From: Limiplasma sp958448555
GTDB taxonomy: Bacteria; Bacillota; Clostridia; Christensenellales; Aristaeellaceae
Length of the DNA: 24,243 nucleotides
Direction: 5' to 3'
NCBI GenBank assembly: GCA_958448555.1
Contig: CAUDEL010000047.1
Span: 1-24,243, forward strand
Shown here one piece after another: positions 1-7,094 of the stretch. Below the pieces are notes generated by a model that was given only the letters and a program-made list of their open reading frames with translations, did no database searches and was not told the DNA's origin. The position numbers were made by a program, and so were the translations under genes. Numbering within the stretch: the stretch's first letter is position 1; each line of letters opens with the position of its first letter.

Positions 1-1736
1 TCGTCGCCGATCTTGATGGACTTGATGGTGAGGCCGTCGAGCGTCACCTTCACGGACACGGGGCCGGCGAAGCCCTGCGCGGCGGTGGCCCAGACGGTGC
101 CCTCGTTGACGATCTCGCCGACAGCCGCGATGGGCTCGGCAGGTGCCTCGGTTTCTTCGATCTCCGCAGCAGGCGCACCGCCATTGGCCGCGTCATAGAT
201 GGCGCTCAGGGCGTCAAGCACGGCGTTGGTGGTGATGGTCGCGCCGCTGATGGCGTCGATATCGCCCTCGGCCAGCGGGAGGGTCTTGCCCACGAACTGA
301 TCGGTGAACTCCGCGTCCCTGGCCTTCGCGCCCAGGCCGTCGGTCTCGGCAAACTGATCGTCGCCGATTTCGATGCTCTCAATGGTCACGCCGTCGAGCT
401 TGACGGTCACGGCCACGGGACCCGCAAAGCCCTGTGCGCTGGCACTCCAGGAGCCGTCTCCGTCCGTGGTGGCGGAGATGGTGGTGGAAACCGTCGCGGC
501 GTCGTCAGCCTCCGGCTCGGCGGCAGGCACGGGCTGCGGCTCGTCGGGGGTATCGTCGGTCGCGGCCTGATAGATCGCGTCGATGCCGTCCAGCACGGCG
601 TTGGTGGTCATGGTCGCGCCGCTGATGCCGTCAATGTCGCCATCCGCAAGCGGCAGGGTCTTGCCGATGAACTGCTCCTGGAACGCGGGCTCCAGCGCCT
701 GCGCGCCATAGCCCTCGGTCTCGGCGAACTGCTCGTCACCGATCTGGATGCTCTGGATGGTCAGGTTGTCATCCAGCGTCAAAACCACCATCACGGGGCC
801 GCCGAAGCCCTTGAAGGCCGCGCGCCAGGCGCCGTCCTCGTAGAACTGCGCGGCGGGCGCTTCCTCGGCCGGGGCGGCGGGCGCCGCTTCGCCGGTAAGC
901 TGGCCATAGACGGTGTTGATGGCGTTGACCACGGCGGTAGAGGTGACGGTCGCGCCGGAGATGGCGTCGATGTCGCTGAGCTCAAGAGGCGGGGTCATGC
1001 CGATAAACTGCGACGAGAAGCTGTCCTCAAGGGCCTTCTTGCCATAGCCTTCGGTTTCATTGAAATAGTCGTCGCCAATGGTGATGGAGGAGATGGCACC
1101 GTTGGCGTCCAGCTCGAGGGTGACGGCCACGGGGCCGCCGAAGCCCTGAGCGCTGGCGGTGTTGGGTGATCCGCCGCCGCTGAGATCGGAGATATACTTG
1201 CCCGCAAGGTTGATGCCGCCGTTGACGGCGGAGGAGGTGCGGGTCGCGCCGGAGATGGCGTCGATGGTGTTGTCACCCTTGGGCTCGTTGCCCTTGACCA
1301 GCGTGAGGGGCACCGTTTTACCGATATACTGCTGGGTGAACTTGGGCTCCTTGGCCAGCGCGCCCAGGCCGGGCGTCTCGCTGAAGTTTTCCCCGCCCAC
1401 GTCTACGCCGGTAATCACGCCGTCCATGTCCATGCCAAGCGTAACCACGACTTCACCGCCGTAGCCGTTGACCGTGGTCTGAATCACGTATCCCACGGGC
1501 TCGCCCGAGGCATCCAGCCCCTGATAAACGCTGTCCATGTTGCTGCCTTCCGCGACTTCCATGGCTTCAAAGCTGGCGGCGGTGGAGAGCATCCGGGTAC
1601 GGGTCTGCTCTGCGGCGAGCTTGGAATTCTGCTCGATGGGGTCCTTGGTTAGCAGGTTGAAGCTGGCAAGAAGCAGCGCCGAGATCAGGCATATCACCAC
1701 CAGAGGCACCATGTCCCGCATGTATTTCTTGCTCAT
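1..1736 (-). CDS. Membrane-anchored multi-FMN-binding-domain protein (RnfG-like), 3' end outside window
   Basis: The start ATG at 1736 follows an AGGAGG (1747-1752) by 10 bases. The 579 codons in the window run off the left edge without a stop. Residues 10-29 form one hydrophobic segment, so the rest is probably extracytoplasmic. The first module (about 85-180) looks like RnfG, with the ETPGLGA motif at 120-126. Three further modules follow, each with a GF[GA]GPV start and an IGD(D/E)xxxET motif, separated by Ala/Pro/Glu-rich linkers; a fifth begins near 550. Each complete module ends in an SGAT motif, giving candidate flavin-accepting threonines T165, T263, T375 and T500. In the FMN-binding family ApbE attaches FMN to this Thr by a phosphoester. 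The likely role is electron transfer across or outside the membrane; the redox partner is not visible here. Own promoter at 1964-1993. Confidence is high for the fold and lower for the pathway. Confidence 0.9.
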   Translation of the reverse strand, partial: MSKKYMRDMVPLVVICLISALLLASFNLLTKDPIEQNSKLAAEQTRTRMLSTAASFEAMEVAEGSNMDSVYQGLDASGEPVGYVIQTTVNGYGGEVVVTLGMDMDGVITGVDVGGENFSETPGLGALAKEPKFTQQYIGKTVPLTLVKGNEPKGDNTIDAISGATRTSSAVNGGINLAGKYISDLSGGGSPNTASAQGFGGPVAVTLELDANGAISSITIGDDYFNETEGYGKKALEDSFSSQFIGMTPPLELSDIDAISGATVTSTAVVNAINTVYGQLTGEAAPAAPAEEAPAAQFYEDGAWRAAFKGFGGPVMVVLTLDDNLTIQSIQIGDEQFAETEGYGAQALEPAFQEQFIGKTLPLADGDIDGISGATMTTNAVLDGIDAIYQAATDDTPDEPQPVPAAEPEADDAATVSTTISATTDGDGSWSASAQGFAGPVAVTVKLDGVTIESIEIGDDQFAETDGLGAKARDAEFTDQFVGKTLPLAEGDIDAISGATITTNAVLDALSAIYDAANGGAPAAEIEETEAPAEPIAAVGEIVNEGTVWATAAQGFAGPVSVKVTLDGLTIKSIKIGD

Positions 1737-1957
1737 ATTGGGTACTCCTCCTTCATTTCTCTATGTGCTCTTTTGTTACCTTCGCTCTTGCACCCGGCAA
1801 CGTGGGCCGGTGCGCGCGGGGAAAGACCGCGTGCCGCGCGGGTGAGAATCGCCGGGAAGCCGCAACCGGCACAGCCGCCGTCAACGCCTGCCGCCGGTCC
1901 GAAAGATCGCCTTTATTTTCGGATCACAAACTGCCCCCTTTAGGCAATAGCTTTTTT
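1737..1957 (-). promoter_or_regulatory. Long GC-rich structured 5' leader of the FMN-binding protein gene, class unknown
   Basis: About 220 bases separate the predicted transcription start from the ATG at 1736. The stretch can form several hairpins, including 1813-1819 with 1834-1840 (7 bp, CGCGCGG/CCGCGCG) and 1791-1798 with 1806-1812 (one bulge). I compared it by eye with FMN, cobalamin, TPP, c-di-GMP and THF riboswitch consensus sequences and recognised none. It may be a regulatory leader or simply a structured untranslated region. Confidence 0.35.
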
Positions 1958-1963
1958 CACTCT

Positions 1964-1993
1964 ATTATATCGCATGAACGGGCCAATGCGCAA
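1964..1993 (-). promoter_or_regulatory. Sigma-A-type promoter for the FMN-binding protein gene
   Basis: On the minus strand a perfect TATAAT (1964-1969) lies 18 bases downstream of TTGCGC (1988-1993). The next downstream gene on this strand is the FMN-binding protein. The -10 is convincing and the -35 is weak. Confidence 0.6.
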
Positions 1994-1998
1994 GGACC

Positions 1999-2046
1999 AA
2001 GCAAAGGATTTTTGAAACGCACAAGCAAAGGATTTTTGAAACGCAA
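1999..2046. repeat. Tandem 24-bp direct repeat, two copies
   Basis: The unit starting AAGCAAAGGATTTTTGAAAC occurs at 1999-2022 and again at 2023-2046, differing only at its last base. It lies immediately upstream of the -35 of the FMN-binding protein promoter and next to the A-tract of the clpC terminator hairpin. It could be an AT-rich upstream promoter element, a regulator site or a slippage duplication. Confidence 0.8.
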
Positions 2047-2081
2047 AAAAAGGACGCGCCCGTTAAAAAACAGGGCGCGTC
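2045..2081 (-). terminator. Rho-independent terminator at the end of the ctsR-clpC operon
   Basis: A perfect 9-bp GC-rich stem (2053-2061 with 2073-2081) is followed on the minus strand by seven T (the A-run 2045-2051 on the plus strand). It lies 371 bases past the clpC stop codon, unusually far, because a hairpin-rich element lies in between. Confidence 0.75.
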
Positions 2082-2439
2082 ACAGACTGTCAAAAAACCC
2101 TTTGGGGAGGCTCGGAGGGCCGCAGGTCCGCAACCTCAATCGTCGCGGCGGACGCTGGCCGCGCCCTCCGCTCGTTTCGGTTGACTCCTCCGGGTCGCTT
2201 TGCGCTTCGCGCAAGTGCCCACAGGGCACACGCTTCCCTCCGTCCCCTCCGAATGAAATCCGAATCCAGCGACATGTGCGGTGGATTCGGAAGCCTTGCG
2301 TAGCAAGGTTTCCTTACGCCGTCCGCCGCCCGGCGAAGCCGAAGGCGGAGTAGGCGGACGGCGCCAATCTGTCGGAAAAGATCGCCGCAGGCGAGCTTTT
2401 TCGACATCCTGCCGCGCCCGTTCAAAACGGAGCGCGTCC
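2065..2439. repeat. Hairpin-rich intergenic element (candidate inserted repeat)
   Basis: This stretch holds a run of short inverted repeats: 2200-2205/2209-2214; 2215-2220/2224-2229 (6 bp, 3-base loop); 2259-2268/2282-2291 (10 bp); 2294-2299/2303-2308 (6 bp); 2317-2327/2353-2363 (11 bp, with an inner 2331-2334/2338-2341 stem); 2370-2386/2390-2406 (17 positions, one wobble and one mismatch); and 2413-2422/2426-2436 (10 bp with one bulge). The 10-base sequence CGCGCCCGTT occurs as direct repeats at 2055-2064 and 2413-2422, flanking most of the array. Open frames crossing it look non-coding. It resembles a dispersed palindromic element or MITE, but copy number elsewhere in the genome is unknown. 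Confidence 0.6.
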
Positions 2440-2451
2440 CTGATGAGCGGT

Positions 2452-4941
2452 TTATGCTTCCAGCGAGGACAGGGGCTGCTCGGGAGCCTGGGGCAGGAGC
2501 TTGCGGAACGCGATGTGCTTGTTGTCGTCCACGTAGAGCTGCACCTGATCACCCAGGGCGATTTTTCCGGCGATGATCTCCTCGCTCAGCGCGTCCTCCA
2601 CCGTGCGCTGGATGGTCCGGCGAAGCGGACGGGCGCCGAAGTTGGCGTCGTAGCCCTCCTCGGCCAGAAGGGCGATCACGTCGTCCCCATAGCTCAGCTG
2701 CATGCCGCGCTCGGCAAGCCGCCTGGAGACGCTGCCCAGCATCAGCGCGGCGATGCGACGGATATCGTCCGGCTCCAGCGCGTGGAAGACGATCAGGTCG
2801 TCGATGCGGTTGATGAACTCGGGCCGGAAGGTGTCCTTGACCTCGGCCATCACGCGCTCTTTCATTGCTTCGTAGTCGCGCGTGGTCTCCACGCTGCCGC
2901 CGAAGCCCAGCGAGCGCTTGGAGGTGATGGTGCTGGCGCCGGCGTTGGAAGTCATGACGATGATGGTGTTTTTGAAATTGACCACGCGGCCGTTGCTGTC
3001 GGTGAGACGACCGTCGTCGAGGATCTGCAAAAGGATGTTGAACACGTCCGGGTGCGCCTTTTCCACCTCGTCAAAGAGCACCACGCTGTAGGGCTTGTTG
3101 CGCACCTTCTGGGTGAGCTGGCCGCCCTCCTCGTAGCCCACGTAGCCCGGAGGGCTCCCCACGAGGCGGCTGACGCTGTGCTTTTCCATATATTCGCTCA
3201 TGTCGATGCGAATGACGGCGTTTTCGTCGTCAAACATCACTTCGCCAAGGGCGCGGCAAAGCTCCGTTTTGCCCACGCCCGTGGGACCCAGGAAGATGAA
3301 CGAGCCGATGGGGCGCTTGGGGTCCTGCAGGCCCGCGCGGGCGCGGCGAAGGGCGCGGCTGACGGCGCTGATGGCCTCGTCCTGCCCCACGACGCGGCGG
3401 TGCAACAGCTCCTCCATGTGGAGCAGCCGCTCGCTTTCGTCCTCGGTCATCTTTTTCACCGGGACGCCCGTCCAGCTCGCCACGATCTGTGCGATGTCCT
3501 CGTCGGTGACCACTTCATGGCTGTTGTTCTTGCGCTCCTCCCAGGCGGCGCGCTTGCGGGCGATGTCCTGACGGAGCTTGCGCTCCTCGTCGCGCAGGCT
3601 GGCCGCCTGCTCGAAGTCCTGATGCGCGATAGCTTCCTTCTTTTCGTTTTGCAGGGCCTTGAGGCGCTCCTCCTGCTCCTTGACATCCGGCGGGGCGGTG
3701 AAGCTGTGCAGCCTGACGCGCGAGGCGGCCTCGTCCATGAGGTCGATGGCCTTGTCGGGCAAAAAGCGGTCGCTGATATAGCGGTCGGACAGGCTGACGG
3801 CGGCCTGAAGCGCCTCGTCGGTGATCTTGACCTTGTGATGCGCCTCGTAGCGGTCGCGCAGGCCCTTGAGGATGGCCAGGGCCTCCTCAGCGGTGGGCTC
3901 GCCCACCTTCACGGGCTGGAAGCGACGCTCGAGCGCGGCGTCCTTTTCGATGTTCTTGCGGTATTCGTCCAAAGTGGTCGCGCCGATGCACTGAAGCTCC
4001 CCGCGGGCGAGGGCGGGCTTGAGGATGTTGGCGGCGTCGAGGCTGCCCTCGGCCTTGCCGGCGCCCACCAAAGTGTGGAACTCGTCGATAAAGAGGATTA
4101 CGTTACCCTGCTTTTTGACGTCCTTGATGGTGTCCTTGAGCCGCTCCTCAAATTCGCCGCGGTATTTGCTGCCGGCGATCATGCTGCCCAGGTCCAGCGA
4201 GAGGATGCGCTTGCCGCTGAGGGTTTCGGGCACCTTGCCGGAGACGATGAGCTGCGCAAGCCCCTCCACCACCGCGCTCTTGCCCACGCCGGGCTCGCCG
4301 ATGAGGACGGGGTTGTTTTTCGTGCGGCGGCTCATGATCTGCATGATGCGCTCGATTTCCGTGCTGCGTCCGATCACGGGGTCAAGTTCGCCGTCCTGCG
4401 CAGCCTTGGTCAGATCGCGGCTGTATTTTTCCAGCACATTGCCCTGCCCGCTCCCTTCCTCGCCTCCGGGCGCGGCGGCGCTTTCCTCCCCGCCGTCGGG
4501 CTGGGATTTGGCCAGCGCCTCCAATATCTTCTGCTGCATCTCCTGCGTATCCACGCCCATGCTGCGAAGCAGGCTCACGGCCACGCCCTCGCCTTCCTTG
4601 AGCAGGGCCAGCCAGAAATGCTCGGTGCCTACGAAGCTGTGATGCAGCTTGCGGCTTTCCAAAATGCTGCTCTCCAGAATCTTTTTGCTGCGCGGGGTCA
4701 GTTCCAGCATGCCGCCGGACTGGATGTTTCCCTCGCCAAGCAGCGAGCGCACGCGCTCAAGGACCGTCTCGTAGTTCACCTCGGCAGGCAGCACCTCCGA
4801 GACGACGGGGCCGGGCTCCTTGAGCAGCCCCAGCAAAATGTGTTCCGTGCCAACATAGGGCTGGTGCAGCAGGACCGCGGCCTGCTGCGCCGCCGCCACG
4901 GCGCGCTGCGCCCGTTGGGTGAAGCGTCCGAAAATCGCCAT
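2452..4941 (-). CDS. clpC: ClpC, AAA+ unfoldase of the Clp protease
   Basis: The 829-residue product has the full ClpC layout. Two Clp-N repeats lie at about 1-145 (HIxLGLLKE and HFWLALLKE helices). AAA-1 has Walker A GEPGVGKS at 215-222 and a FIDEFHT Walker B near 284-290. A UVR-type middle domain occupies about 422-465, and AAA-2 carries Walker A GPTGVGKT at 552-559. ClpC unfolds proteins and passes them to ClpP in the cytoplasm; in Bacillota it recognises arginine-phosphorylated substrates made by McsB. It is the last gene of the ctsR operon, starting 11 bases after mcsB, with AGGAGG 7 bases before its ATG. CtsR control is expected from the operator upstream of ctsR. The length is normal and no key residue is missing. 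Confidence 0.97.
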   Translation of the reverse strand: MAIFGRFTQRAQRAVAAAQQAAVLLHQPYVGTEHILLGLLKEPGPVVSEVLPAEVNYETVLERVRSLLGEGNIQSGGMLELTPRSKKILESSILESRKLHHSFVGTEHFWLALLKEGEGVAVSLLRSMGVDTQEMQQKILEALAKSQPDGGEESAAAPGGEEGSGQGNVLEKYSRDLTKAAQDGELDPVIGRSTEIERIMQIMSRRTKNNPVLIGEPGVGKSAVVEGLAQLIVSGKVPETLSGKRILSLDLGSMIAGSKYRGEFEERLKDTIKDVKKQGNVILFIDEFHTLVGAGKAEGSLDAANILKPALARGELQCIGATTLDEYRKNIEKDAALERRFQPVKVGEPTAEEALAILKGLRDRYEAHHKVKITDEALQAAVSLSDRYISDRFLPDKAIDLMDEAASRVRLHSFTAPPDVKEQEERLKALQNEKKEAIAHQDFEQAASLRDEERKLRQDIARKRAAWEERKNNSHEVVTDEDIAQIVASWTGVPVKKMTEDESERLLHMEELLHRRVVGQDEAISAVSRALRRARAGLQDPKRPIGSFIFLGPTGVGKTELCRALGEVMFDDENAVIRIDMSEYMEKHSVSRLVGSPPGYVGYEEGGQLTQKVRNKPYSVVLFDEVEKAHPDVFNILLQILDDGRLTDSNGRVVNFKNTIIVMTSNAGASTITSKRSLGFGGSVETTRDYEAMKERVMAEVKDTFRPEFINRIDDLIVFHALEPDDIRRIAALMLGSVSRRLAERGMQLSYGDDVIALLAEEGYDANFGARPLRRTIQRTVEDALSEEIIAGKIALGDQVQLYVDDNKHIAFRKLLPQAPEQPLSSLEA

Positions 4942-4952
4942 ATCAGGACCTC

Positions 4953-5954
4953 CTAAGCGTTGATTTCAAGGGTTTTGCGGATGATATCGCACCGCGCGGC
5001 ATCGGTGTCCTCGCCGGGAGCGGTTTCCTGGGCATAGCGCTGCGCGTGAGCGTCCTGGGCCACCGTGAGCAGGTCATCCGCGATGGAAAGGCTCACGGGC
5101 AGGAGCCCCATCGCCGCGCCCAGCCGCAGGTGGCTCCAGTGGAGCATAAACTCCTTTTCGTCCATGTGAAGGGCATAGCGCAGAAGGCCGTAGCTGCGCA
5201 TGAGCGCGTCCTTGAGGTCGAGGGGCTGGTCCTTGAGGCAGCGGGAGCGCAGGGACAATTCCATCTCGATGAGCTGCCGGCCCACGGCCGTCACCGCCTC
5301 GATGATCTCCTCCTCCGTGCGCCCCAGCGTCACCTGGTTGCTCACCTGGTAGAGATCGCCCAGCGCTTCGCTGCCTTCCCCGTAGATGCCGCGCGTGGTC
5401 AGGCCCAGCTTTGCCACGCTCTGGTTGACGTTGCCCATCTGCTTGTAGCGGGTAAGCATGGGCAGATGCAGCATCAAAGAGGCGCGCATGCCCGTGCCGG
5501 TGTTGGTGGGACAGGAGGTGAGATAGCCGAGCTGCGGGTCGAAGCTGAAGGTGCAGGCCGCCTCCAGCCGCTCCTCGGCCCCGAAGGCCTCCCGTGCGGC
5601 CGCCTCCAGATCCAGCCCCGTCCCGATGGCCTGGATGCGCAGGTGGTCCTCCTCGTTAATCATGATGCTCACGCGCCGGTCCGCGCGGATGAGCGCCGCG
5701 CCGGTTTCGGCGCGCTCCAGCAGGTCGCGGCTGATGAGGTGCTTTTCCACCAGCTTGAGCCGCTCCACATCGGGCAGGTCGCGCATGAGATAGAGATCAT
5801 AGCTCTCCGTCCCGCCGCACAGGGCGGCCTGGGCCCGCTCGATGCACAGCCGGGCGTTCTCCGGCCGGTTCCAGTTCAAAAAGGGCAGGTCAAAGTAGTT
5901 GCGCGCCAGGCGCACCCGCCCGGAAACCACCACGTTTACCGCCGCATCGCTCAT
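4953..5954 (-). CDS. mcsB: McsB, protein-arginine kinase
   Basis: The product is 333 residues and related to ATP:guanido phosphotransferases. Visible family marks are SGRVRLARN at 11-19, the NEEDHLRIQ loop at 100-108 and SCPTNTGTGMRASL at 147-160, containing the conserved C148. McsB phosphorylates arginines on misfolded proteins and on CtsR, marking them for ClpC-ClpP, and needs McsA for activity. Its ATG overlaps the mcsA stop as ATGA (5951-5954), indicating translational coupling, and clpC follows 11 bases later. The length is slightly below that of the Bacillus protein (about 350-360), with the C-terminal part intact as far as can be judged. Confidence 0.95.
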   Translation of the reverse strand: MSDAAVNVVVSGRVRLARNYFDLPFLNWNRPENARLCIERAQAALCGGTESYDLYLMRDLPDVERLKLVEKHLISRDLLERAETGAALIRADRRVSIMINEEDHLRIQAIGTGLDLEAAAREAFGAEERLEAACTFSFDPQLGYLTSCPTNTGTGMRASLMLHLPMLTRYKQMGNVNQSVAKLGLTTRGIYGEGSEALGDLYQVSNQVTLGRTEEEIIEAVTAVGRQLIEMELSLRSRCLKDQPLDLKDALMRSYGLLRYALHMDEKEFMLHWSHLRLGAAMGLLPVSLSIADDLLTVAQDAHAQRYAQETAPGEDTDAARCDIIRKTLEINA

Positions 5955-6460
5955 GGCTGCGCCGCCTCGCTTCCCTCGTTGAGCTTTCTGAGCTCGTCAC
6001 GGTATTTTGCCGCATCCTCGAAGTTTTCACTTGCCACGGCCTCATCCATTTTCTGGCGAAGCTCGCTCGCCAGCGCGGCGCGCTCGTCTTCCGGCGAAGG
6101 CGTATAGGCCGCCGGGCGCCGGCCGGCATGCTGCGTGCGGCCGTGGATGCGCTGCAGGAGGGGCTTTAGCTGATCGGAAAAATCCCGGTAGCACTGCGCG
6201 CAACCCAGGCGGCCCGTGCGTTCAAACTCGTCGTAGCTCAGCCCGCACCCAGAGCAGACCGCGGCATGCTCCTGCGGCTTTTGTGCGCTTCCCAGGACGG
6301 AGAGAACCGAGCTTAAAAAGCCCTGAATATCGCCGCTGACGAGGCTTAGCTTCATCTTTTTCATACATTCCGGGCATAGCCGCCGCGTGGTGATCTCCCC
6401 GCCCGCGGAAACGGTGATGGAAACCGTCGCCTGATTCTTGCCACATTCCTCACAGAGCAT
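5951..6460 (-). CDS. mcsA: McsA, zinc-finger activator of McsB
   Basis: The 169-residue product begins MLCEECGKNQ. It has four CxxC pairs, C3/C6, C29/C32, C69/C72 and C87/C90, expected to hold zinc, and a C-terminal UVR motif at about 130-162. McsA binds and activates McsB and links it to ClpC and CtsR. The frame stays open well upstream to 6844, but that extension runs across ctsR and has no ribosome site. The chosen ATG at 6460 has GGAGGG just upstream and starts 11 bases after the ctsR stop. Confidence 0.95.
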   Translation of the reverse strand: MLCEECGKNQATVSITVSAGGEITTRRLCPECMKKMKLSLVSGDIQGFLSSVLSVLGSAQKPQEHAAVCSGCGLSYDEFERTGRLGCAQCYRDFSDQLKPLLQRIHGRTQHAGRRPAAYTPSPEDERAALASELRQKMDEAVASENFEDAAKYRDELRKLNEGSEAAQP

Positions 6461-6471
6461 GTACGTCCCTC

Positions 6472-6945
6472 CTATTGGCGCTTGCCCCTGCGGGCAACCT
6501 CCAGAAGCATGTTTTTGAGAATCCGGGCCCGAAGCGCGTCCTTCATCTCCGCCGAAAGCGGCAGGCTGAGCGCCTGGGGAGACAGCGCCGCGTTCATCAT
6601 CGCCGCTTCGCCCTCCGTCACCAGTTCCCGCTCCAGAAGCTGTTGCACTAGATGCGAAGCCGAGAGGGCGTCGATAGCGTCGCCCACACGTTCGTTGAGC
6701 AGATAGATCAACTGCTCGCTGGTGTCCTGCGCCATGCGGAAGATGCGGATATACCCGCCGCCGCCGCGCCTGCTTTCGATGATATAGCCATGGTCGGGCG
6801 TAAAACGGGTGGCGAGCACATAGTTGATCTGCGAGGGCGCACAATTAAAATATTCGGCCAGCTCGTTGCGCTTGAGCTCAACCTCTGGCGCTTCCTGCGA
6901 GAGCATGGTTTTGATAAACTGCTCAATCGCGTCGCTTAATCGCAT
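6472..6945 (-). CDS. ctsR: CtsR, heat-shock repressor
   Basis: The 157-residue product has an N-terminal winged helix-turn-helix (about 1-75) that includes the characteristic glycine-rich loop RGGGGYIRI at about 59-67, the thermosensing wing of CtsR. The helical C-terminal domain is the site of dimerisation and of McsB action. CtsR represses clp genes at normal temperature and is inactivated by heat or McsB. The ATG at 6945 has GGAGGA 5 bases upstream. An upstream in-frame ATG at 7002 is rejected because it would place translation over the promoter and operator. The gene is first in its operon and is autoregulated through the box at 6971-6987. Confidence 0.97.
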   Translation of the reverse strand: MRLSDAIEQFIKTMLSQEAPEVELKRNELAEYFNCAPSQINYVLATRFTPDHGYIIESRRGGGGYIRIFRMAQDTSEQLIYLLNERVGDAIDALSASHLVQQLLERELVTEGEAAMMNAALSPQALSLPLSAEMKDALRARILKNMLLEVARRGKRQ

Positions 6946-6970
6946 AATGCTCCTCCTTTCGTCAAAGAAC

Positions 6971-6987
6971 ATTGACCATCTTTGACC
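6971..6987 (-). promoter_or_regulatory. CtsR operator
   Basis: On the minus strand the sequence is GGTCAAAGATGGTCAAT, a tandem heptad with three spacer bases and one deviation from the known CtsR consensus (GGTCAAA-N3-GGTCAAA). It starts five bases past the -10 and covers the predicted transcription start, the expected place for repression. A further GTCAAAG on the opposite strand lies at 6961-6967. Confidence 0.95.
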
Positions 6988-6992
6988 ATTAC

Positions 6993-7021
6993 ATTGTATC
7001 ACGGGGATTCGGGAAATGCAA
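6993..7021 (-). promoter_or_regulatory. Promoter of the ctsR-mcsA-mcsB-clpC operon
   Basis: On the minus strand TTGCAT (7016-7021) and TACAAT (6993-6998) are separated by exactly 17 bases. This is a good vegetative sigma-factor promoter placed directly before the CtsR box. Confidence 0.88.
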
Positions 7022-7046
7022 TGGCAGCGGGAGGTTTTTTACACAA

Positions 7047-7076
7047 ATCGGCCCTCCGCGCAGGCGGAGGGCCGAT
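7047..7076 (-). terminator. Hairpin after hflC, probable terminator
   Basis: A perfect 13-bp stem (7047-7059 with 7064-7076) with a 4-base loop lies 18 bases after the hflC stop. On the minus strand it is followed by TTGTGTAAAAAA, so the T-tract is poor. It separates hflKC from the ctsR promoter. Confidence 0.65.
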
Positions 7077-7094
7077 GGGATACGGGGCCGGGCC

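Noticed and set aside
1999..2046. Possible CRISPR-like repeat
   Set aside because: Only two directly adjoining copies with no spacers between them, so it is a simple tandem duplication.
1763..2353. 196-codon plus-strand frame in the 1737-2451 intergenic region, with 2090-2425 on the other strand
   Set aside because: It runs through hairpins, a tandem repeat and a terminator. Arg/Pro-rich composition, no ribosome site and no family resemblance.
2281..4956. Very long open frame (891 codons) on the plus strand opposite clpC
   Set aside because: It is exactly antisense to a textbook clpC gene, has no recognisable motif, and arises from high-GC codon use. It also starts inside the hairpin array.
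5046..6107. 353-codon plus-strand frame opposite mcsB/mcsA
   Set aside because: Antisense shadow of two well-supported genes; low-complexity His/Ala/Arg/Leu composition and no ribosome site.
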